Assembly (NCBI GenBank): GCA_021018995.1 | Contig: CM037587.1 | Location: 69,211,604-69,275,603 of the forward strand | Length of the DNA: 64,000 nucleotides | Direction: 5' to 3' | Source: Chloranthus sessilifolius | Taxonomy: Eukaryota; Streptophyta; Magnoliopsida; Chloranthales; Chloranthaceae | Shown here: positions 1 through 11,621 of the stretch, piece after piece | Numbering within the stretch: the stretch's first letter is position 1 | Layout of the letters: each line of letters opens with the position of its first letter | The notes under the pieces: generated by a model | What the model was told of the DNA's origin: nothing | Database searches by the model: none | What the model saw: the letters and a program-made list of their open reading frames with translations, nothing else | Translations under genes and position numbers: made by a program

Positions 1-755
1 AGTCATGAATCACCTCCTGCACCTATTGATTTCTGAATTTCAAACCCCTTTTTCAACCTTCCAATTCTTTTTATAACCCAATACCATAAGCCACATTACA
101 GCCCAATTAAAGCCCTTGTGATCCAAAGTTCAATGAGCTATCATGTGGAGATAATGAGTTGTCCAATCTATAATAAAAATCCGCCAATGATGCCAGAACT
201 TGAATGTTATGCCTATGCTAATGCTTACAGACCCATTTGGGGGATGTAACTGCTCTTGAGCTTGAGAGACAATGAAACCCTCAAAAGTTCTTTGTGAGCG
301 TATGCCCTAGAGAGTTTTGGGTCTGAAATTGAATGTATTGGGCATGACCTACAACCTAATTTTTAATTTAATGATGAGCTCAGTGCTAACACACGTGTAG
401 TTTCCCTGTTGTGAACTGATTGGAAATGTTGTGCTATCATGGGAAGTTTTTTATGCTTAAACATCTGTGCAGACAATGCATTTAAATTTCTTATATTTTT
501 ACTGATTCAGGGGTGAACTGATGCTCTGTTTCTTGACATCTGACTTGAATCTTTCACTTCTACTAACTATTTTATTGAGAAGTTTGTGGGTATCTTCACT
601 GAAAACCCTCAGGAGACTTCACTCCTCCACTAGGGGTTTAAAAGGCTTGGTACATATGATAAATGTATCCGTGCTCCCTATGAAAGTGGCAGTTAATTTC
701 TATAGATTTTTAGTGTAGCTTTGCTAAGGAACTAGCAAAGATTAGGTTTGGGGGT
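1..755 (+). mobile_element. J: 3' noncoding tail of an Athila element, + orientation
   Basis: This stretch matches, in reverse complement, the 3' noncoding region of element B (39450-40218), including the conserved blocks around AAAACCCTCAGGAGACTTCA and the final polypurine tract. It therefore belongs to a B-type Athila read on the + strand. An LTR starting TGTTAAGACC should follow, but the next base opens the middle of an oppositely oriented LTR (K). No coding potential is visible; the 65-codon frame at 521-718 is chance. The element is a fragment and its 5' part lies outside the window, if present at all. Confidence 0.85.
719..755 (+). other. Polypurine tract with upstream hairpin (J)
   Basis: The tract AGGTTTGGGGGT (744-755) is the plus-strand primer site of Athila-type elements and normally touches the 3' LTR. 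Three bases upstream lies a perfect 8-bp stem, CTTTGCTA (719-726) and TAGCAAAG (733-740), around the loop AGGAAC. The same hairpin and tract arrangement recurs in B, E and D. Confidence 0.8.
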
Positions 756-1576
756 CAACCTCTAAAGTGTTATGTGTGGGGCTAGGCCTATATGGGAGCA
801 TGTTAGCCCAGAAACATAGAACCAGCAAGAGTTTGAGTGCAACCTTAGATCCAACTGCCCACTACTTTAGAGAGACTGCAGTGATCCAATCGCAAGCCTA
901 CAATCTCTATAACCAAACCAGATCTGCCATCTGATGGCGGGTCTATACACATACAGGGGAGTTTGTCTCAGCACAATCTCTCACAGAGCTACAAGAACAA
1001 GTGCAGAGATGAATAATCCGTCTTGAGTCTGTGGGTTGGCTTCACCCTAAGGCTATAACCTGTCCACTTAAATGATCACAGTCTATCCCAGAGGCTATCC
1101 TCCTCACAAAGCTCAAGATAGAACAAGAAAAATTGCTGCCACCACCATGTTCACAAGGCTACAAAAGTTCATTGCTCCCATGGGTACTTCAGATCTAGTG
1201 GGTCCTGTGGTGGGGCTAGGCCTGTATGGGAGCTTGTTAGCCCATACACACAGGTCACTTGGATCTAAATAAATCATAAAATCAGTCCTCCATTGCTTGC
1301 AATACGTCCTAGAAATGGAGAATCTCAAGGTAACAACCTTGTACAGAACAACTCACAAAAATCCCATAAAAGTAAAACACCCTATCATGAAACTCCATTA
1401 ATCTATTCCAAATAGTCAAACAAAGGCATAGCCAGCAAATGCTGGACTATGGAGAGAAGAAAAAATTAAAAAAAAACTACCTAAACCTTACAAGAGATCT
1501 GCAGCTACTGGAAGAAGAAGATAGACTAAATTCTATTTTAAGCAGAGAGTCCCCCAAAACCTAAACCAGGCTTAGG

Positions 1577-1584
1577 TTTATATA
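1577..1584 (-). promoter_or_regulatory. TATA box of LTR K
   Basis: On the - strand the sequence reads TATATAAA in a conserved CTATATAAACCTAAGCC context, at the same LTR position as in B. It separates the CGCG-rich U3 (to the right) from the transcribed part (to the left). Confidence 0.6.
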
Positions 1585-1794
1585 GCAGTTAGTTTGGCGG
1601 TGCATTAGAGTTAGGAAACCCTAATTTTAATGATGTCACATGGCCTAATACTGTCCCTTGGATGCCTCGGGGCACGTGCATAGAACTTAGAGCGTTGGAA
1701 TGCGTGCCCTAATTGCTGAAAGTTCCCAGAATGTCCTCCACAGAGGTGAGGGAGAGTTAGAGTTTAGAGCCTCGCTAGGAAGCACTGGTTTCCA

Positions 1795-2340
1795 AGGCTA
1801 TCGCATGGTAGCACGGTCTTCGCGAGATTGGATTAGCTTGAAATTCTAGCCGTCGTGGGGTTGTCTTAGTTGCTGCTGAAGCAGTCGTGCAATAGAGCAT
1901 TGAATCCTCGTTGGATTGCTCTGGTCTTCTCCGGATTGCACTTTCCTTCTGAATGGCGTGGGAATCGCAAGAGAAATTTGTTTCTCAATGGATCTTCGTG
2001 AGGATCTTCACGAGGACGTGATGTGCATTGGTCTCTGAATTGCGCAAGAGGTTTTCCTAAAGTTTTGCATCTCACGGCCACTGAGCGACAGTTGCACACT
2101 GAAATACTTGGAGCTCTCTCTCCTCAGTTGATCTGAGTGAACTGCGCGAGGTTTGAGAGCTGCTTTCTTGAGTTACAGGAGACTGCACGAGCATTTATAT
2201 TTGAGCTTCGCGTGAGCTGCGCAAAGTATGAATCTGAAGCCCCTCTGTCACTCAACTGCGCGAGAACAGTGCGGGCAATTGGAAATGAAGCCTTGGGAAA
2301 CTCATGAGGACTACGCGAGGCTTAATTTTTGAATCCTTTA
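1795..2340 (-). promoter_or_regulatory. CGCG-motif cluster in U3 of K
   Basis: The U3 carries many short copies of CGCGAG, TGCGCGAG and decayed forms (CACGAG, CGTGAG). Plant CAMTA factors are known to bind CGCG boxes; that they bind here is inference. The decayed forms fit CpG loss by deamination. Confidence 0.5.
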
Positions 2341-2562
2341 AAGCTTGCGAAAGCTGTGTGAGGTTCAATTCTTGTCTGGGTTCAGCTTTCATCCTTCGGA
2401 GGGACTTTTGGGACAAAAGTGGGCTCCTTAACAGGGTTCAGGCCTTATTATAGTTGCTATTTATTATCTACAGAAATGACTTAACACACATTTATTAGAT
2501 GGCTAAGGGTCTAACAAAGGCTAAGTTAAGGGGTGAAAAGTGGTACTTTTCATGTATTAGCA

Positions 2563-4561
2563 GGGGGAGGGGGGATAACAGTGGGTAAGTCTAGTCATGG
2601 GGGAGGGGGATAGGTTCTTGGTCTATTTGTGTATGTTTGTTGAATGTTGGAGGGGTAGGATAAGAGGGGGATGGAGGTATAGGGGAAAAGGAAATGGTGT
2701 GGGCTCAAGGGGGGTGATGGGGGGGAATGGAAATGATGAAATGGATGAAAGAGAATGGTGGGGTTGTGGGGATGAAAGGGATTGTTGGTGGTGAGGGGGG
2801 TTGTGAGTCAGGGCTGAAGTCTGTCTGGGTCTTTTTATCAGTGGAAAGGACCAGGGGGTTGTAGGGGATTGCTGAGGGATGGGTGGCTTGGTTAATGTCT
2901 GAAGGGTGGATTGGATGGATGTGAGTTCAGTCTGCATCTTGTCCTGTGTTTGAGTAGTGGCGGATAATTGGGATTGGATGTCTTGGATAAGGGATAGGAT
3001 AAGTGTTAGTGTGTCGGGGCTGGGAGGTTGAGTCTGTGAAGAAGAGGGCACTGGTTGGAAAGGTGAGGAAGGTGCATGATGGAAAGTAGAAAGAGGGGAG
3101 GATTGGGGTTCTGGTGAGTGATGGAGTGATGTAGTTTGGGAGTCCGAGAGGGGGGTGTAGTGGGTAGGCATTGTGTTAAGGAAACTAGCCATAAAGGCTT
3201 GGAATCCTATGGTGGTGTTAAGGTGTAAGTCAATGTCTGTGAGGGGGGTTGTAGTTGGTATGGCCGGGGTGGTGTCTTCTTTAAGGTGAGTTGTGTCAAT
3301 GGGGATAGAAGGGATTGTGGGAGGTGTCTGGGATGTGGTGGGGATTGTCTCAGTGGTTTTTTATTTTTTATAGGAAATGAGTGGAGGGCTGTCAGGTTTA
3401 TATGTAGCTTATGGGGGTATTGGGGCTGTATACTGAGGTAGGGTAGGGGATGGGGAGTCCTCCCAGGTACCAATCACAGGTGAAGGGGGAGAGAGCATAG
3501 ATGATGGAAACAGAGGAGAGTGAGAGATAGATTGAAGAGGGGTAGTGGATGCAAGAGTAAAAGGTGGAGGGGAAATGGGGGCTGCTACAGCAGTGATGGT
3601 AACAGGCTCTGTGAGCAACTCCTCGGTAGCTGGGGTAGGAAGGGCCTGATCCTTAGCTTTCTTCTTCTTCTGGGCATCCATCAGGCTCCTGCTGATTCCC
3701 CATTGCCTCTTGGTAAAAGTAGTAGGGGTAAGGGTGGTAGATTGCTCAGTTTTCGCTATCTTGTACCCCCCCTTGATTAGCAGCAAGGTAATGACCCTGG
3801 CATAGTGGAGTGTGTGAGGCTTCTTGTTCGTCGCTATCTTCTCCGCTAGGTCTTTCATTGCCTCAAAGATGAGCCAGGCCGCATGGAAGCCATGGCCAAG
3901 AGAGAAAGGATAGACAGCATCAGCGATGGGAGTTCTCCTCTCCTGCTGATGTCCTAAGTAGTAAACATTCTTTTGCAGGACTTGGTCAATGAAGAGGAGT
4001 TTAGGTTCTAATTCTCTCCTTCTGATCGAATCCCCTGTGGCCTTTAATCCTCTGGTCAAAGTCCTTGCAATTGTATCAGTGGAGGCGCTCAGGGGGGGCC
4101 ATATCCACAGCTAGGATCGAATGCGGCTGGGATGCCCAAAACTTCAGCAATCACCTTGGGACTCACTAGCATCTCAAGATCGTCGATCAGCACCAGCAAG
4201 CATAATTGTCCATCCTTGTTCTTCTTGACCCTGATGTGCTGATAAAACAGTTGCACTAGCCTAGGGTAGGCTATTGCTGGAATTCCTCTCATCAAGGGTA
4301 TCAGGCCCCCTTTGCTCATAAACTGCACGACAGGGGCAGAGAGAGGCTCCTTCTCACAAAATGGTAGGTCAAAAGCTATTTCAGGCTCCAAGGGGATCGA
4401 AGTCATGAGCTCTGAAGGAGTAGAAAACTTAGGGGTTGGCTCCTCTGCCCCCTCAACCACTTCCCTTTTTTAGGTGCCTTTGAAGTCTTGGCTTTTTTAG
4501 GGGTGGTCTCAGCAAGGGCCTTATCCTTGCTCCTCTTCTTTGGTGTACTCTTGGGCGCCAT
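2563..4561 (-). pseudogene. Accessory ORF downstream of pol in A (partial, fossil)
   Basis: It starts at a - strand ATG at 4561 (MAPKSTPKKR) with a Lys-rich, nuclear-localisation-like N-terminus. A globular domain follows (about 4450 to 3600), with stretches such as LVQLFYQHIRVKK, LGIPAAFDPSCGYGPP and HGFHAAWLIFEA. It resembles, from memory, the putative plant transposon protein domain common beside Athila pol genes. Next comes a Pro/Ser/Thr-rich segment holding a short amphipathic helix (LTLILSLIQDIQSQLS). B has the same order and clear protein similarity. It has no signal peptide or membrane segment, so an envelope-like role is not supported. It carries a few breaks and ends where K inserted. 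Function unknown. Confidence 0.7.
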
Positions 4562-5706
4562 TACAACTTCTACCTTTGAATATGAGAAATAGAGACTGAA
4601 ATCTAAGTGCTTACCCTAAAATCCTAGGGTTTGGTTTGATCTGAAGCACAGGGCACCATGAGATCTCTGAGCAGAGGGCAATAGATAGGGGTGATGCTAG
4701 GAATAACTCTGTAGATTCGTGGAGTGAATGATGAGCTGTAGATTTGATGCTGGAGGATAGAGGGGGAAGAGTGCCAGAAGCTAGGGTTTCACAGAGGGAG
4801 GAAGGAAGAGAATACTGAAAAGGGAGAGAAACGCGAGGTTAAAATACTTATCGCAAAGCTTGGCGCGCTTTGGAACATTTGGTCGCGGGGTTGGAAATGA
4901 ACCTAGCGAAGGTGTTATTCAATTTGGATTGCGCGACAATCTCTCAGGTTGACCTTGGAGCGTGCAATAGGGTGTGATGAATTCATGTCTCAGGTCTCCA
5001 TTTGGATTGTGCGAAAAGCTCTGAGGTTCACTTTGAATCTCGCGACACCCTTAGAATCTCATGACAGCTAATGAAGTATTCTTGTTGAATTGCGCGAGAG
5101 TCTCTCAGGTGTCCTGTTGAAATTCGTGATAGACTTTGAATCTCGCGATAACTAATGAATATCTCTATGTGGATCACGCGAGAGGTTCTCAGGTACACTT
5201 GAATCTCACGACAGCTCTTGAATGTTTACATGTGAACTGCATGAGAGTCTCCCAGGCTTCCTTTTTAACCTCGCAACAGCCTTAGAATCTCATGACAGCT
5301 GATGAAGTATGCTATTTGTAATGCGCGAGAGTCTCCTAGGCTTCCCTTTGGACCCAGCGACAGCAAAGTATCAAACAGAGAATATGTGCTCTCTGTTTTA
5401 CTATTTCCAGTGTGCTGTGGTTGGATCCTAGGCATGACTCTCACTGTGGGTACCTCTAGACACTTTAAAAATCAACCATTCAAGTAAGGACAACAAAATT
5501 CAACCTCCCACATTATACATTCAAACAAAAATTATCAATTAAAGAGCAGTAAGCATCAAACCAAGCATAAAAAGTTTAAACCAGACAGGTTCAGATTCAG
5601 ATTCAGATGGGACCACTAACAAATCCTAGAGAATTTGAACAAAATAAAGCAAGATGAATCTACCAAAAACAAATTACATATGATACAATAATGACACACC
5701 TGTGGA
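4562..5706 (-). promoter_or_regulatory. Spacer between integrase and accessory ORF: CGCG cluster plus telobox leader (A)
   Basis: About 1.1 kb without coding potential. From 4830 to 5345 it holds about nine CGCG cores in degenerate repeats (TCTCGCGACA, TTGCGCGAGAG, with decayed CATGACAG forms). Nearer the ORF, the - strand carries two AAACCCTA teloboxes (4782-4789 and 4625-4632), a common leader motif of highly expressed plant genes. The same layout precedes B's ORF. This may be an internal promoter and 5' leader (inference). The part 5370-5706 is AT-rich with nothing recognisable. Confidence 0.45.
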
Positions 5707-6890
5707 TCAGTTTGAAGAAGGATCCCCTTGAAAGTGAATGGTGTCCATGGGTTCGGCAGGTTTTTCAAAATAGGGCTTAAGCCTCTGACCATTCACCTTC
5801 AAGGTTTTCTCAGACTTGGGATCCTTGATTTCCACAGCACCTGATGGGAAAACATGCATGAAAATGTAGGGACCTTCCCATCTGGATTTCAATTTGCCAG
5901 GAAAGAATTTAAGTTTGGAGTTAAACAACCAAACCTTGTCACCAGCTATGAAACTCTTTCTCAACAGCCCTTTGTCAAAGAAAGCTTTGGACCTTTCCTA
6001 GTAGATCTTGACATTGGCATACGCATCTATCCTTAGTTCTTTCAATTCTGATAGTTGCAGGAACCTATGATGACCAACGAAAGTTAGGTAGATTTAAATA
6101 TTTAATGGCCCAATAGGCCCTGTGTTCTAACTCCACTGGGAGATGACAAACCTTATCATAAACCAGTCTGAAAGGGGACATTCCAATGGGAGTCTTATAG
6201 GCAGTCCTATAAGCCCACAGTGCATCATTAAGCTTGTCAGCCCAATCTTTCCTATCAGTCCTCACAGTCTTCTCAAGGATGTGCTTGATCTCCCTATTTT
6301 GAAAATTTAACTTGCTCACTGGTTTGTGGGTGGTAGGGAGTAGCAATCCTATGGGTGACAGAATATTTCTTGAGCAAGCTCTCAAAATTTTTGTTGCAGA
6401 AATGGCTACCCCCATCACTGACAGTGGCTCTAGGGATGCCAAATCTTGAGAAGATATTCAGCTTTATAAACTTGAGGACAACTTGATTATCATTAGTTCT
6501 TGTGGCAATGGCTTCTATCCATTTGGAAACATAATCCATTGCCACTAAGATGAAATGAAAACCATTTGAAGGAGGAAAGGAGCCCATAAAGTCAATACCC
6601 CACACATCAAATAGTTCCAAAACAAGGGTGGGCTGTAAAAGCATTGAGTTTCTTTTGGATAGCCCTCCTAATTTCTGACATCTTTCATAGGTTCTGCAGT
6701 GTGTATTGGCATCTCTGAAAAGAGAAGGCCAATAGAACCCACACTGCAAGACTTTGTCAGTTATTTTTCTTCCACTAAAGTTACTTCCACAGGCATTTTC
6801 ATGGCACATGGCCAGAATACTGGGGACATCACTCTCGGGAATACATTTTCGGATGATCTGGTATGCACAATACTTATATAAGCAAGGTTC
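5707..6890 (-). pseudogene. Integrase region of A (fossil)
   Basis: Order on the - strand: a zinc-binding segment (CHENACGSNF ... CRTYERCQKLGG), the catalytic core with [27 protein letters not shown] and the HPQT block, then a C-terminal tail with the GPY/F-type motif KSRWEGPYI ending near 5707. Retroelement integrases join the cDNA ends to host DNA. The motifs are the Athila forms and match B closely. The region is broken in several places. Confidence 0.85.
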
Positions 6891-6911
6891 TTCCCAGAAA
6901 AAGAATTTGAC

Positions 6912-8768
6912 CTATGAGAAAAATAGGTCTTTGTCCATTTTTGTCCAATGGTCAGAAATCTTGCCTATAACTAGATAATTGACAATATGTGCATACCAGG
7001 GAACCAAGGATTGGATGGCAAACAATTGCTCATCCGGGAAGACATCATTTGTAGCAAGGTCATCAACACCTTTCTCCAACATAATTCTGGGCAAGTGGTC
7101 AGCCACCACATTTTCTACACCCTTTTTGTCGTTGATTTCAATGTCAAACTCTTACAACAGGAGTATCCATCTAATCAACCTGGGCTTCTCATCCTTCTTG
7201 GACAATAGGTACTTCAATGTTGAGTGGTCAGTGAAGATTACAGTTTTAGACCCAAGTAGGTAAGGTCTAAACTTGTCCACAGTAAAAACCACTGCCAGAA
7301 GCTCTTTCTCAGTTGTTGTGTAATTCAGCTGAGCTTCAGCAAGTGATTTGCTGAGATAGGCAATGACCACAGGCAGCTTATCTTTTCTCTAGCCCAAGAC
7401 AACACCTATTGCCAAGTCGGATGCATCACACATCAACTCAAAGGGCAAGGCATAGTCAAGTGTTTGGAGTATAGGGGCAGAGGTGTGACAAATTTTCAAA
7501 GTTTCAAAAGCCTCCAGACATTCAACAAAAAAGTCAAGGGGCACATCCTGACAGAGCAGGTGGCACAATGGTTTAGCAATTTTGCTGAAGTCTTTGATAA
7601 ACCTCGTATAGAATCCAGCATGTCCAAGGAAGGATCTAATTTGTTTGACTGTTGTTGGAGGGGGCAAATTTGCAATGAGGTCAACTTTGGCCTTGTCTAC
7701 CTCAATTCTATCTTTAGAGACTACATGGCCAAACACAATTCCTTGTGTTATCATGAAGTGGCTCTTTTCCCAACTTAGGACCAAATTGGTCTCCTCACAT
7801 CTTTGTAAGACTAGGTGGAGGTATTGTACACATTGGTCAAAGCTATCCCCATAAACAGAAAAATCATCCATAAAAATTTCCAAAAATTTGTCAATCATAT
7901 CAGAAAATATGGCATACATAAACCTCTGAAAGGTGGCTGGGGCATTACAGAGCCCAAAACGCATCCTTCTGGACGCAAAGGTGCCAAAAGGACAAGTAAA
8001 AGTAGTTTTCTCTTGATCAAGAGGGTGCTCAGGGATCTGGTTGTACCCTGAGTACCCATCAAGAAAATAGTAAAAAGCTTTCCCAGCCAACTTGTCTAAA
8101 ATTTGATCAATAAAGGGGAGAGAGAAGTGGTCTTTTCTGGTCTTGGAGTTGAGTTTTCGGTAATCGATGCAAACTCTCCAGCCAGTGGTCTCCCTAGATG
8201 GTCTCAGCTTTCCAGACTCGGTTGTGATCACTATTATGCCAGATTTCTTGGGCACCACTTGGATAGGTGCCACCCATTCAGAATTAGAAATGGGGTAAAT
8301 TACCCCAGCATCCAGTAATTTAATGATTTCTTTTAGGACCACCTCCTGCATGTGAGGATTCAGTTTCCTCTGCATTTCCCTAGAGGGTGTTGAGCCCTCC
8401 TCTAGATGGATCTTATGCATACAGATTGATGCATCAATCCCTCCCAGATCAGCAATGGTCCAGCCAATTGCCTTCTTGTGCTTTCTCAAAATTGTTAGCA
8501 ATTCCTCCTCTTGCTCATTGGTAAGAGAAGAGGAGATAATTACAGAAAGTTTTTTATCTTTCTCAAGGAAAGCATATTTCAATATATCTGATAGCTTCTT
8601 GAGCTCTAGATCAGGGGCTTGTTGGATGGAAGGCAGGATTGGTGCTTTGTTGGTTTGAGGAAGGGGCAGCAATGTAGGTTTCCACCTGGAATGCTGCACT
8701 AAGCCCACAGAAGACTTCAATGGGGAGATGTCTTCTGGCATTAAAGCTGGGCTTCCTTCCTCTATCAT
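6912..8768 (-). pseudogene. Reverse transcriptase and RNase H region of A (fossil)
   Basis: The reverse transcriptase is the best preserved part, with a frame of over 450 codons. Visible motifs are VCIDYRKLNSKTRKDHFSLP, FLDGYSGYNQI, FGLCNAPATFQRFM and the catalytic FMDDFSVYGDSF. RNase H follows with [27 protein letters not shown] and [15 protein letters not shown]. This enzyme copies the element RNA into DNA in the cytoplasmic particle. The order RT, RNase H, integrase is that of Ty3/gypsy elements. The RNase H part is broken. Confidence 0.9.
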
Positions 8769-8771
8769 GTT

Positions 8772-9377
8772 CTAAACTTCAGTTAAATTTGTGACAATGT
8801 TGCCCCACTCCGGCAGAGTGGGCAGTTCTTCTTCAACAATTTCTTCTAGTACATCCACTGCAAAGCATTCCTCATTGTCCAGCTGAGGGTACTTTGCGCT
8901 GTTGTACACATTAAGCTCAACTTTCACACGTCCGAAAGTTACCTCCAAGATCCCAGACCTGCATTGAATGCATGCATTGGCAGTAGCCAAGAATACTCTT
9001 GTTGCAATCCATGTCCAAATCAAGGAAGTCTGCAGGGTAGAAGAACTTATCTACCCCCACCAAGACATCCTCAACCACTCCCATGGGTCTCCTCTTAGAT
9101 CTATCAGCCATCAATAGCACAATGGGGTGGGTTTAAGCTCCCCCAAACCTAGCTGCTGATACACACTGTATTGCAGCAGGTTAACACTGGCTCCAAGGTC
9201 TAGAAGGGCCCTTCTGATTGTGTGGTCTCCAATTATACAGGGAATAGTGGGTATCCCTGGGTCTTGCAACTTCTCAGGGATTGTCATGCTTAATACAGAA
9301 TTAACTGTATCAGTTGCAAAAACCTTTTTGGACAAATGGCCTCTGGCCTTCCTTTTCTGAGTACAAAGGTCTTTCAA
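8772..9377 (-). pseudogene. Protease region of A (fossil)
   Basis: It contains the retropepsin-like motif LLDLGASVNLLQYSVYQQLG, then the conserved Athila stretch with EVTFGRVKVELNVYNSAK and the acidic linker LEEIVEEELPTLPEW leading into the reverse transcriptase. The DLGAS form is normal for Athila. Retropepsins cut the gag-pol polyprotein. The region is broken in a few places. Confidence 0.8.
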
Positions 9378-11321
9378 AAATTTTGCCTAGGCTGAGACCT
9401 GTCGGATAGCATCAAGCAGGAGTAAATTGATTTTTACCTGCTTAATGGTCTCCATCATTTCCTCATCTATGCATTACCCTTATCAAAAGGGGTAGGGCCA
9501 CTCAATGTTGTAGGAAATGGTAGTTGAGGGACTGCTGGTTCCTCAGCTGCAAGCCTATGACTGAACTATTGTTTTTTTCCTTTTTCTTATTTTATCTCCT
9601 GCTGAGGCTCAACTACAGTCTCTTTATTTTTCCCTTATTAAAGGGTAGCAGGCAATTCTTGACTCTGTGCTTTAACAAAATCCTTATCACTTTCACTCGA
9701 CAGTTCTTTGGGAATGGCCTCTACTTGTTCCTGTCCTACCTGGTTGTCTACCAGCCTGCCAAACCTTAGGGCTGTGGTGGCATTAGCCCCCTCAAAATTT
9801 GAGGAGCCTTCTCCAATTGAATATTGGCCCTTAGGGTTGGCTACTGGCTGGCTTGGCAACCTGCCCTCTTCTCTTTTGGCTAAGGCATTAGCTATTTGGT
9901 CCAGCTGTTTTTTTATTTTCTTTATGCTTTGACTGTGAGAAGTCACAGTTTGATTCAAAGGTCGAAGGCTTTGCAATTGGGTCAAAACCTGATCCTTGAA
10001 AGAAGCACTTCGGGGCTGAGGTAGGGGAACTACCAACTAATTTTGCTGCTGGGGCTGCTGCTGATGTTGGAAATTCGACCTTGGGGCATATCCCTGGTTA
10101 AACTACTGCTGAGGCCTTTTGAGGTAAGGCCAACATCTATTGTGGCTGCATATAATTGTCTTGTCTCCACCTCAAATTTAGGTGGTCTCTCCATTGGTAA
10201 CCAGCATTTTTGTACTGATATCCATATGGCTATTTGTTGCAGCCACCAGATTATTGCTGGCCAAATGATTGGGCAGCAGCATCCTGTTCCATCACATACT
10301 CAGAGTATTGCCCTGCAGATGGGCACTCTTCCACTGTGTGTTGTGGGGATTGGCATATCAGACATGCCTCCATCACCTGTGTAGTCATTCGGGGCTGCAC
10401 CACAGTTAAAAGTTTATCAAACTTATCCGAAAGATTGGCCATCTGCATTCTCAGGTCATCATTTCCCCTGATTTCATACATCTTTCCTTTAGAGGTTTCC
10501 GAAAGCCCCAGCTTAGGAGAAGGCTCTTGGACAGATCTAGATGAGGACATCTTTTGGAAAGCATTTTCATTGATAACCTCAAACAAGTGCCATGCCTCAT
10601 CAGTTGTTTTATGCATGTACGTTCCACCACAAGAGGCATCTACCATGTCTCTACTTTTCTCATCAATCCCATTATAGAAGCTCTAGACAAGCTGCTAGTC
10701 AGGGATCTTGTGGTGGGGACATTGTTTGAGCATCTCCTTAAATCTATCCCAAGATTGGTTGAAATCCTCAGTTGGGGATTGGGTAAAAGCAAGTATGCCT
10801 TTCCTCAACTGGCTGGTTTTGGTCTCTGGGAAAAATTTGCTCAAAAATCTTGTCTGGAGGTCTTTCCAAGTAGTGATACTATTGTTTGGGAGAGTAGACA
10901 ATCAGGTGCTGGCCCTGTCCTTTAGGGAGAAAGGAAAGAACCTTAGCCTAGTGGCTTCTGGTCCCAAACCAGCAATGGAGAATGTTGGGCACAGGGCCAA
11001 GAACTGGTCAATGTGCTTGTAAGGGTCTTCCTTGCTAAGCCCATGGAAAGAGGGAAGCATTTGGATGATGGAGGTTTTTATCTCATAGTTTCCCTGAACA
11101 TCTGGGAATTGAATGTTGAATGGAGAATTATAATCAACAGTAGCATTCAATTCCTTTAATGTTCTAGGTTGCTCTTCACCCATAACTATTGTCTCAATTT
11201 CAATAGGGGGTTCGACTGTGGTGTGTCTGTGCCTTCTCGGTCTTCTATCCCTTTCTAACTCAGGGTTAGGAGGCTCTAATGTAGGACTGAGGGATCTCCT
11301 TCCTAACATCACACACACCAA
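9378..11321 (-). pseudogene. Gag region of A (fossil)
   Basis: From the 5' side, the capsid-like part shows QFPDVQGNYEIKTSIIQMLP, FHGLSKEDPYKHIDQFL and RFLSKFFPETKTSQLRKGI, then DFNQSWDRFKEML. A CCHC zinc knuckle, CLICQSPQHTVEEC, lies near 10290-10335, followed by a Gln-rich region and a coiled-coil-like stretch (SQSIKKIKKQLDQIANALAK). Gag builds the particle and the knuckle binds RNA. The start near 11321 follows the leader after the primer site. Several breaks are present. Confidence 0.85.
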
Positions 11322-11603
11322 CAGCAGGGAAGACTACTCGCAGAGACATTGCACTTAACAAAATTACACTATCCTAATCAACTGCTATGGAATTTTCAAA
11401 GGAGAAATAGACTGAGTTTTGAGGGTTAGAGAAGTGCAAACAGAGGTAGCTAGACTCCCAGTGCAATTCTACTCTCCTTCTCTGCTACTGTCCAGATCTG
11501 CAAGAAAAATTATAAATGTAAATCAGCAGTATCAATTATTCATAAGTACAGCTACAAAAGAATAAAGAATACAAAAATCTAGGGTCTACTATTAGATCAA
11601 GGG

Positions 11604-11621
11604 TCCCCGACAACGGCGCCA
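11604..11621 (-). other. Primer binding site of A
   Basis: On the - strand it reads TGGCGCCGTTGTCGGGGA, matching the 3' end of plant tRNA-Asp with about one difference. It lies six bases inside the LTR end ...CAACA. This is the primer site typical of Athila elements. Confidence 0.9.

Larger units (their letters stand above)
756..2562 (-). repeat. K: partial Athila LTR
   Basis: This matches B's LTR from about 37623 to its U3 tip, ending ...TTAGCA at 2562. By eye it is only some 5% different from B's LTR but clearly further from A's own LTR at 11628-14080, so it is not A's partner LTR. It joins A's internal region exactly at the U3 terminus, as expected of an insertion into A. Its other side is fused at 755/756 to the inverted tail J. 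It is incomplete. Confidence 0.8.

Noticed and set aside
521-718. 65-codon frame, Leu-rich start
   Set aside because: Lies in the 3' noncoding tail J; the frame is not open in B's copy of the same sequence as a recognisable protein.
9524-9769. Hydrophobic 81-codon + strand frame resembling membrane segments
   Set aside because: Antisense of the Lys/Gln-rich C-terminal gag region of A; hydrophobicity comes from T-rich codons.
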